DNA from: JAISGQ01 sp045604945
Lineage (GTDB): Bacteria > Bacillota > Clostridia > Oscillospirales > Acutalibacteraceae
Reading direction: 5' to 3'
Length of the DNA: 28,660 bases
NCBI GenBank assembly: GCA_045604945.1
Contig: JAZUPA010000110.1
Location: 1-28,660 of the forward strand
In this document: piece after piece, positions 23,199-28,660 of the stretch
Numbering within the stretch: the first letter of the stretch is position 1
Layout of the letters: each line of letters starts with the position of its first letter
Program-made: the position numbers and the translations under genes
Notes under the pieces: model-generated
Databases searched by the model: none
The model's input: the letters and a program-made list of their open reading frames with translations, nothing else
What the model was told of the DNA's origin: nothing

Positions 23199-24715
23199 TC
23201 CTGACCACCTCCGAGAATAGCGGTAATATCCGCAAGCACACGATCTATCTCTGCGTTGAGCGATGCACGCTCTTCCTGATAACGCTGAATCAGATCCATC
23301 GGGTCGAGTATTTCTTCCTCAACATGGGGATAACCGCACTGATCGAGGTTATATCCCAGTTCTTCCGTAAGCTGTTGTACGGTGTATTTCTTCGCCTTGT
23401 CAAAGCCGTCAACAACTATCTCCTGACGGTTGTCCCACCATTCCTCAACAGGAGCGAAGTGCTCAATTTTCATAGGCTTGGTCTTAGAGAAATGCTTGTA
23501 TCCCTCGGGCATATCAAGGCGATAGAACCATGTCTCTTCGGTGGCCTTTGTGCGGTCAAAGAACAAAATATTGGTTGTAATCGATGTATAGGGCGCAAAG
23601 ACGCTGCCCGGTATACGCACAATAGTATGTAGGTTGAATTCAGAGAGCAGTTTCTTCTTTATGTTTATCTTTGCGTTGTCTGTACCGAATAGGAATCCAT
23701 CGGGCAGAATAACCGCCGCCCGTCCGTTCTGCTTCAGTCGGTACATAATGACAGCCATGAAAAGGTCGGCAGTCTCACTGCTTGCAAGGTCATCGGGGAA
23801 ATGATTCTTTACATCAGCTTTTTCCGAGCCGCCGTAAGGAGGATTCATCAGCACAACATCAAACTGATCGTCAACGGTATAGTCGAGTACGTCACGCAGC
23901 AGTGAGTTGTCGTGAAATACTCGAGGAATATCCAGTCCGTGCAGCAGAAGATTTGTGATGCAGAGCATATACGGAAACTGCTTTTTCTCTATGCCATAAA
24001 CCGATGCTCCGTATTTCTCGGCATCTGCGGTACTGCGCACCTGCGGCTGAAGAACCTTCAGCCAGCTTGTAATAAATCCGCCCGTACCGCAGGCAAAATC
24101 CGCCATAACCTCTCCTATTTTGGGCTGAATCTTCCGAGCCATAAAGTCGGTAACCGCACGAGGGGTATAAAATTCACCCGCAGAGCCTGCACTTTGCAGT
24201 TCCTTAAGAATAGACTCGTAGATGTCACCAAAGGCGTGGCTTTCCTCATAATCGCTGAGGTCAAGCTCGTCTATGACATTGATGACCTGACGAAGCAGGA
24301 CACCATCTTTCATGTACTGGTTAGCATCGGCAAAGACGGACTGAACAACAGCTTTTCTGATGGGTGTTGCGGCAGAGACCTTGACGCCCTCAATTAGAAC
24401 TTTGCCGCTTGAATCCTTGATGTCTTTGCCCTTGAGCACCGGAAACAGAGTGTTGTTCACAAAATCCAGCAGACGGTCGCCGGTCATCGCAGAGCCGCTG
24501 CGGTCATCGTGAGCCCAGTTTGCCCATCGGCATTCATCGGGAATGATGGACACATAATCGTCATCATCAAACTCCCAGTCCTGCTCCTTGGCATCATATA
24601 CTTTTAAGAAAAGCATCCACGCAATCTGCTCAATGCGCTGTGCATCACCGTTGATGCCTGCGTCGTTGCGCATAATATCGCGAAGTCTTTTTACAAATCC
24701 TGAAAGGTTGCTCAT
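23195..24715 (-). CDS. hsdM: Type I restriction-modification DNA methyltransferase subunit
   Basis: This is a 506-residue N6-adenine methyltransferase that, with HsdS, methylates the recognition site and protects host DNA. The N-terminal HsdM_N helical domain (about 1-130) is followed by the catalytic domain. There, SAM-binding motif I is ADFACGTGGF (about 205-214) and catalytic motif IV is NPPYGG (about 291-296). The motif GEFYTPRAV (about 180-188) typical of HsdM is present. The C-terminal helices interact with HsdS. Length is normal and the gene intact. It starts just after the stop of the Mrr-like nuclease gene and overlaps hsdS, so the stoichiometric M and S subunits are made from coupled genes. 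Confidence 0.96.
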   Translation of the reverse strand: MSNLSGFVKRLRDIMRNDAGINGDAQRIEQIAWMLFLKVYDAKEQDWEFDDDDYVSIIPDECRWANWAHDDRSGSAMTGDRLLDFVNNTLFPVLKGKDIKDSSGKVLIEGVKVSAATPIRKAVVQSVFADANQYMKDGVLLRQVINVIDELDLSDYEESHAFGDIYESILKELQSAGSAGEFYTPRAVTDFMARKIQPKIGEVMADFACGTGGFITSWLKVLQPQVRSTADAEKYGASVYGIEKKQFPYMLCITNLLLHGLDIPRVFHDNSLLRDVLDYTVDDQFDVVLMNPPYGGSEKADVKNHFPDDLASSETADLFMAVIMYRLKQNGRAAVILPDGFLFGTDNAKINIKKKLLSEFNLHTIVRIPGSVFAPYTSITTNILFFDRTKATEETWFYRLDMPEGYKHFSKTKPMKIEHFAPVEEWWDNRQEIVVDGFDKAKKYTVQQLTEELGYNLDQCGYPHVEEEILDPMDLIQRYQEERASLNAEIDRVLADITAILGGGQE

Positions 24716-24717
24716 TA

Positions 24718-25407
24718 TTATTCTTCCTTTAATCTTTTAAGTATTGATTCAGCAGACTTAATATACACTGTGTCTAGACTGTTTTCATTACGGATTGCTT
24801 TTAACATTTCTTCCATGTGTGATACACATTCGTCACCATACATCATTCTTAATACCTGACATTTGATATCCAATACTTTTTCTTTTGTGGGATATACTGT
24901 ATTGCAATCAGATGTGCAATTTATTGCACGATATGGTGGCCACAGATTGTATTCGTATAAAATAGGGTCATCTTCGCATGTTTTTTCAGTACCACTGGAA
25001 AACGAATGTTGTACACACTCCTTGTCAAACACCTGAATCAACGCTATACCATGTTCTTTGGCGTATTGAATGGCACCACTTTGAAATCTGCTTGTAGAAA
25101 GGAGAATTCCTTTGTGTGCTCCCAAAGCATTCAGTTTGTCTTTCAGTATAACCACTTTCTCTCTGCTCACGGGAGATGAGTATTGTTTACACTCGCACAA
25201 CACCTTAAAATCTACGCCCATGGCTGTAAATGTTGCGTATATATCTATCTGATAAACACCATCGTGAGCCTCTATCTTAGTGTTATGAGTGATTGAGAAA
25301 TCATGAAGTTTTTCTTCCTCAGCATAGCCAAGAAGTATCTCCTTACAGTATTTTTCGAACTCTGTAGGTGTAATGCTGCACACATAGTTTTGTTCCAATT
25401 GAACCAT
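24718..25407 (-). CDS. Mrr-type PD-(D/E)XK restriction endonuclease-like protein
   Basis: This is a 229-residue protein with the Mrr_cat layout: an N-terminal helix PTEFEKYCKEILLGYAEEE, then the nuclease core with Asp55 (YQIDIYATF) and Glu72-x-Lys74 (LCECKQY), and the later SRFQSGAIQYAKEHGIALIQVFD. The catalytic D...ExK set is complete. Mrr-like nucleases cut DNA, often according to modification or structure. The C-terminal 90 residues are not assigned. It is embedded between hsdR and hsdM with gaps of only three and two bases, which is not the standard hsdRMS content, so it is likely an added effector or an accessory of this system. The ribosome binding site is GGATAAGGG at the hsdR stop. 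Confidence 0.85.
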   Translation of the reverse strand: MVQLEQNYVCSITPTEFEKYCKEILLGYAEEEKLHDFSITHNTKIEAHDGVYQIDIYATFTAMGVDFKVLCECKQYSSPVSREKVVILKDKLNALGAHKGILLSTSRFQSGAIQYAKEHGIALIQVFDKECVQHSFSSGTEKTCEDDPILYEYNLWPPYRAINCTSDCNTVYPTKEKVLDIKCQVLRMMYGDECVSHMEEMLKAIRNENSLDTVYIKSAESILKRLKEE

Positions 25408-25410
25408 CCC

Positions 25411-27738
25411 TTATCCAGCGCTATAAATTTCTGCCTCCAATTCTCTTACTGCTTTCAGGTAGCCTGCCTTGCCTCCGAAGTATTCAGCTATCTTCGCAGG
25501 CTTGCCGTGTTTTGAGAATGGATCGAGCTTTAGTATCTCAGTTCTCTCAATCTCGTAAATGCCTGTGTTCATATATCTGTCAAGCAGAGCTTCGAGAACT
25601 TCACGGGCAACACCGCTGTATTTACTGAGAAAATCACGCTTTTTGACATTATTTGCACGCTCTTTGCGGGTCAGCGGTTTCTTGTCAAACGCCACATGGC
25701 AGATAAAGTCAAAATCATCCACATCAGCCATATCTTGATCCCGCTTCATAAGCTCAAGGTCAATGCCTCGTTCAAGCAACAGTTCGCGAATTTTCTCTTT
25801 CTTCTCTTCCGCTGTCCACTGACGGATAAAGTTATCGAGAGACGCATATTCACCACGGATGTTTTCCTTTGTGTAGTCCACGATACTTTCCTGACGCAAA
25901 AGCTTGCCATTTGCATCATATACAGATACCGTCTTATGAATTATCTCTACGGAGCAGCCGTTTTTATCTACAATAGGCTTGACTCTTGGCGGTCCGGGAG
26001 GAACAGCTGGGCCTGTGCCCGTAGGAGTTTCGGGCGGCTCAGATTTCTTTCCCGGCTTAAAGCCTGCATCCACTTCAATAGGGCCGTCCCAGTCAGGGTC
26101 TGCAAACAGACGGGTAACATTACGGAAATCCATAACTACAAAGTGGGTCTTGCCTTCCTTCTCACGAAGTCTTGTACCTCGACCGATTATCTGCTTGAAC
26201 TCGGTCATTGAGCCGATCATTTCGTCGAGAACGATCAGCTTTGTCATTTTGCAGTCTGCACCCGTAGAAAGCAGTTTTGAGGTAGTAGCAATAACAGGGT
26301 ATGGAGCAGAAACTGAAATAAAGTAATCCAGTTTGCTCTTTCCGTATACATCACTGCCGGTGATTCGTACAACATAGTCAGGGTTGTCTTTGACCATATC
26401 GGAATTAAGATTGACCAATGCCTGACGCATACGCTCAGCGGCATCCTCAGTGGCACAGAATACAATAGTTTTAGCCATTCGATCAGTTGCCTTGAGATAG
26501 CGTGTTATTTCCGCTGCTACCTGCTGAATACGATCTTCAATAACAATGCTGTAATCGTAGTCACTATTGGTGTAAATTCTATCCTCGATCTCAACACCGT
26601 TTATATCGAGCTGACCTTTCTGCGGTCTCCAGCCATCTCCAATATCGGTCATTATGTTGATAACCTTAAACGGTGCAAGGAAACCGTCTTCTATGCCTTC
26701 TTTGAGGCTATATGTATAGATTGGCTCGCCAAAATAACTCAGATTGGAAACATACTTTGTTTCCTTCGGAGTAGCTGTCATGCCAATTTGTGTTGCCGAC
26801 TTGAAATAATCAAGAATAAGCCTCCAGCGGCTTTCTTCCTTTGCGGAGCCTCTGTGACACTCGTCTACAATGATAAGGTCAAAGAAATCAGGCGTAAAAA
26901 GCTCACTAAAATGCTCCTTGTCATCATCGCCCACAAGCTGCTGATACAGCGAGAAGTACACCTCATGGGATGTAATGGTGCTTCGGTCGTCCTTTGCGAC
27001 ATTTATCTTATGGATAACTTTTTCGAGAGGAGCAAAGTCCTGCTGTATCGACTGGTCAACAAGTATGTTTCTGTCGGCAAGATATAGTATCTTCCGCTTC
27101 ATTCCACTCTGAAGCAGACGATATACTATCTGGAACGCAGTATATGTTTTGCCGGTGCCGGTTGCCATAACAAGGAGCAGGCGATCCTGCCCTCTGGCAA
27201 TGGCGTCAACGGTTCTGTTTATAGCAATACGCTGATAATATCTGGGAGCATAGGTGTTCTGGCTGCTGTAATATGGCTGATTGATAACAGTTTCCTGCGC
27301 TGCGGTAAGTCCCGATTCGAGCTTATATCTCTCTACAAGTTCCTCTTCCGTCGGAAATTCATCAAGACCGAACTGGCGCTCGGTGCCTGTCAGAAAATCG
27401 TGCTCAGCAAAGCCATCGCCATTTGAGCTGAACGCAAACGGCAAGTCAAGCATCTGAGCATATGCCATGGCCTGCTGCAAACCGTATGAGATGCTATGAG
27501 TATTATCCTTTGCCTCGACAACAGCAATAGGGTTGTTGGCATTGAGATAGAGGATGTAATCAGCACGCTTGGGTTTCTCTCTAAATACAAAGTTGCCTTT
27601 GAGATTGATTTTGCCGTCGGTAACCTGCTGTTCCATTGTTATCTTCTGAATATTCCACTTCGATGTTATTGCGGGAGTGATATATTGCAGTTTGATGTCT
27701 TCTTCAGACATCAGATGCTTAGGCAGTATCGTACTCAT
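25411..27738 (-). CDS. hsdR: Type I restriction enzyme motor/nuclease subunit (EcoEI-like)
   Basis: This is a 775-residue restriction subunit. Domains in order: an N-terminal HSDR_N nuclease with Asp60 (KRADYILYL) and Glu75-x-Lys77 (AVVEAKDNT), making a PD-(D/E)XK centre; an SF2 translocase with Walker A MATGTGKT (191-198) and DECH box (292-295); motif III MTATP; motif VI QIIGRGTRLR; and a C-terminal EcoEI_R_C-type region. The length is that of the shorter EcoEI-like (Type IB) HsdR, not the roughly 1,100-residue EcoKI type. A Pro-rich linker (PPETPTGTGPAVPPGPP, about residue 590) joins motor and C-terminus. With HsdM and HsdS it translocates and cuts unmodified DNA. It follows the xre gene by 18 bases. 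Confidence 0.95.
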   Translation of the reverse strand: MSTILPKHLMSEEDIKLQYITPAITSKWNIQKITMEQQVTDGKINLKGNFVFREKPKRADYILYLNANNPIAVVEAKDNTHSISYGLQQAMAYAQMLDLPFAFSSNGDGFAEHDFLTGTERQFGLDEFPTEEELVERYKLESGLTAAQETVINQPYYSSQNTYAPRYYQRIAINRTVDAIARGQDRLLLVMATGTGKTYTAFQIVYRLLQSGMKRKILYLADRNILVDQSIQQDFAPLEKVIHKINVAKDDRSTITSHEVYFSLYQQLVGDDDKEHFSELFTPDFFDLIIVDECHRGSAKEESRWRLILDYFKSATQIGMTATPKETKYVSNLSYFGEPIYTYSLKEGIEDGFLAPFKVINIMTDIGDGWRPQKGQLDINGVEIEDRIYTNSDYDYSIVIEDRIQQVAAEITRYLKATDRMAKTIVFCATEDAAERMRQALVNLNSDMVKDNPDYVVRITGSDVYGKSKLDYFISVSAPYPVIATTSKLLSTGADCKMTKLIVLDEMIGSMTEFKQIIGRGTRLREKEGKTHFVVMDFRNVTRLFADPDWDGPIEVDAGFKPGKKSEPPETPTGTGPAVPPGPPRVKPIVDKNGCSVEIIHKTVSVYDANGKLLRQESIVDYTKENIRGEYASLDNFIRQWTAEEKKEKIRELLLERGIDLELMKRDQDMADVDDFDFICHVAFDKKPLTRKERANNVKKRDFLSKYSGVAREVLEALLDRYMNTGIYEIERTEILKLDPFSKHGKPAKIAEYFGGKAGYLKAVRELEAEIYSAG

Positions 27739-27756
27739 TGATTTATCCCCCTTCCG

Positions 27757-27969
27757 TTAATTTTCATCTGCAGGGATGATTTCCATTATATCGTCCATTG
27801 TGCAGCCGAGTGTAGCACATATTTTTACAAGCACCTCAACTCTGACATCTTCATTTCTTCCGAGTTTCGCCATAGCGTTTGTGCTTATTTTCGCTGCCTT
27901 GATAAGCTGTGTTTTACTCATATTTTTATCTATGAGCAGCTTCCATAGTTTGTTGTAACAGACTGCCAT
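27757..27969 (-). CDS. Small Xre-family helix-turn-helix regulator
   Basis: This is a 70-residue protein that is essentially one HTH_3 (Cro/CI-like) domain: MSKTQLIKAAKISTNAMAKLGRNEDVRVEVLVKICATLGCTMDDIMEI. It is the first gene of the restriction operon and most likely controls it, as C-proteins do in some restriction-modification systems. It resembles the short YozG-like regulators of Firmicutes. It is not of the DUF2384 type that partners RES toxins. The ribosome binding site AGGAGG is ideal. A palindrome (AATATTCAATATT) overlapping its promoter is a likely operator. Confidence 0.88.
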   Translation of the reverse strand: MAVCYNKLWKLLIDKNMSKTQLIKAAKISTNAMAKLGRNEDVRVEVLVKICATLGCTMDDIMEIIPADEN

Positions 27970-28010
27970 ATTAAGCCTCCTGTTCTATTCGCAAAAAATT
28001 AAAATGTTTC

Positions 28011-28050
28011 AATATAAATTGTACTACATATAATCTCAATATTCAATATT
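28011..28050 (-). promoter_or_regulatory. Promoter of the xre-hsd operon with overlapping palindrome
   Basis: On the minus strand, TTGAGA (28039-28034), 17 bases, then TATATT (28016-28011), about 45 bases upstream of the xre start. The palindromic sequence AATATTCAATATT (28038-28050) touches the -35 box and could be the operator of the Xre protein. Confidence 0.55.
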
Positions 28051-28082
28051 AAATTGCAAACTTCAATCATATTAGACGAAAT

Positions 28083-28514
28083 TTACTGTCCCGCAACATC
28101 CACTATTATTTTGCCTATTCTCATTGCTTGCTCCGCAAACTTCGCTGCCCCACCAAACGACCTCGTGACATACGTAACCACATACTCCGATTGACCTACC
28201 ATCCACTTGTTTCTCCAAGAAATTGCATAACGCTTTGGTACGGCTTCGATGCCCTCCGGAAGGATGGTATCGGGGCCGTATTTGTTTGCTATCTCTTCAT
28301 TTGGCATATATGCAAGGACAACGGTGACAGAAATATGTGTATAGATTTTCTGCAGCTCACAGAGGACTCTGTATACCATTGCATCGAAGTTTCCTTGATT
28401 GCCAACATAATAACAGTCAACGCCCTCTTCTGTAATAAGTCGCAACAAAGTCTCTCGTAACTTAGGCATAATTGAATCAGGACAGTCTCGATGTCCGAAG
28501 AATGTACAAGTCAT
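28083..28514 (-). CDS. SLOG-fold / DUF1273-like protein
   Basis: This is a 143-residue protein. The opening TCTFFGHRDCP, the middle VLAYMPNEE, and DTILPEGIEAVPKRYAISWRNKWMVGQSEYVVTYV with a terminal GGAAKFAEQA match the SLOG-like/DUF1273 group of nucleotide-binding Rossmannoid proteins. SLOG domains bind NAD- or nucleotide-derived ligands and are frequent in defence islands. Many small DUF1273-like proteins in Firmicutes have no known role. The frame is open to 28547, but the ATG at 28514 places the start at the conserved TFFGHR and has GAGGAG upstream. Because it is separated from the xre operon by 113 bases with its own promoter region, a shared function is only suggested by proximity. Confidence 0.82.
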   Translation of the reverse strand: MTCTFFGHRDCPDSIMPKLRETLLRLITEEGVDCYYVGNQGNFDAMVYRVLCELQKIYTHISVTVVLAYMPNEEIANKYGPDTILPEGIEAVPKRYAISWRNKWMVGQSEYVVTYVTRSFGGAAKFAEQAMRIGKIIVDVAGQ

Positions 28515-28531
28515 ATCAGCAGCTCCTCTGT

Positions 28532-28636
28532 GTGGGATATATCGCAATTATAGCAAAGAATGTATAAATTTGCGATATGTCCCACACGATATATCGCAAA
28601 GGATTGTAACCTTTGGATAAGGGATATATCGTAAAG
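28532..28636. repeat. Four copies of a GGGATATATCGCAAAGG-like motif (regulatory or recombination region)
   Basis: Copies lie at 28532-28547 (plus), 28570-28585 (inverted, one mismatch over 16 bases), 28587-28602 (plus, whose core CGATATATCG is itself palindromic) and 28621-28636 (plus). The first two form a 16-bp inverted repeat. The block fills the divergent gap between the SLOG gene and the rightward gene at the window end. It is probably an operator cluster, or a recombination site of an element-borne recombinase. Confidence 0.65.
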
Positions 28637-28647
28637 GAGCAATTATT

Positions 28648-28660
28648 ATGAACACAAAAG
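28648..28660 (+). CDS. Start of a rightward gene, cut by the window end
   Basis: ATG at 28648 with AAGGAG eight bases upstream. Only the first four codons (MNTK) are inside the window, so the product cannot be named. The strong ribosome binding site and the repeat block upstream make it a credible gene start. Confidence 0.55.

Noticed and set aside
23912..24397. 161-codon plus-strand frame
   Set aside because: It is antisense to hsdM, where the SAM-binding motif and neighbouring conserved segments are encoded.
27757..27969. Xre protein as the antitoxin of the RES toxin
   Set aside because: It is a bare 70-residue HTH domain without the DUF2384 toxin-binding part, and lies at the far end of the operon. 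Operon control is the simpler role.
1..28660. CRISPR array
   Set aside because: No regularly spaced repeats of 25-40 bp with unique spacers. The 12-bp-period motifs at 19261-19479 are too short and have no spacers.

Overview
The window looks like a chromosomal segment of a mid-GC, Gram-positive anaerobe of the Clostridia, most likely an Oscillospiraceae/Ruminococcaceae-type gut bacterium. That placement is an inference. It rests on strong AGGAGG-type ribosome binding sites, TTGACA/TATAAT promoters, and a family mix typical of Clostridia: NifS/NifU Fe-S assembly, DegV, DUF1836, YwaF-like membrane protein, DUF362, a WYL regulator and zinc-ribbon membrane proteins. No rRNA gene, intact tRNA gene or CRISPR array is present.

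Bases 1-19119 look like ordinary backbone. In order they hold: nifU and nifS (minus strand) and rnhA; a large secreted lipoprotein with a C39-peptidase-like but apparently inactive C-terminus; a 47-codon cysteine-rich small ORF; thioredoxin; DUF1836 diverging from degV; a zinc-ribbon membrane protein; a minus-strand cluster of an acidic Cys-rich anchored protein and an SDR oxidoreductase; rsmI overlapping a TrmN6-like methyltransferase; an AraC regulator diverging from a dapF-like gene whose two catalytic cysteines are both serine; a TIM-barrel isomerase; a YwaF-like membrane protein; DUF362; a 69-aa protein behind a strong promoter and a highly structured leader; a YkgJ-like Cys-cluster protein; a WYL regulator; and a DUF2927-like lipoprotein.

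At 19120-19142 lies a precise 23-nt tRNA 3' end (T-loop through CCA) with no tRNA body attached. Next to it are a 19-bp hairpin and a field of AGGGTA/TACCCT repeats with 12-bp spacing. This reads as the attachment-site border of an integrated genomic island extending rightward to and beyond the window end. No integrase is visible inside the window.

The island cargo is one leftward, tightly coupled defence operon: xre regulator, hsdR, an Mrr-type PD-(D/E)XK nuclease, hsdM, hsdS, a RES-domain protein (a family of NAD+-consuming toxins) and a RelA/SpoT-type alarmone synthetase. hsdM/hsdS overlap by ATGA and hsdS/RES by TAATG. The RES plus RelA/SpoT pair attached to a Type I restriction system is the most interesting feature. 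It could be a back-up abortive-infection module, possibly a nucleotide-signal synthase paired with an NAD+-depleting effector. To the right lie a SLOG/DUF1273-like protein, a regulatory region with four copies of a GATATATCG-type motif, and the first codons of a rightward gene cut by the window end.
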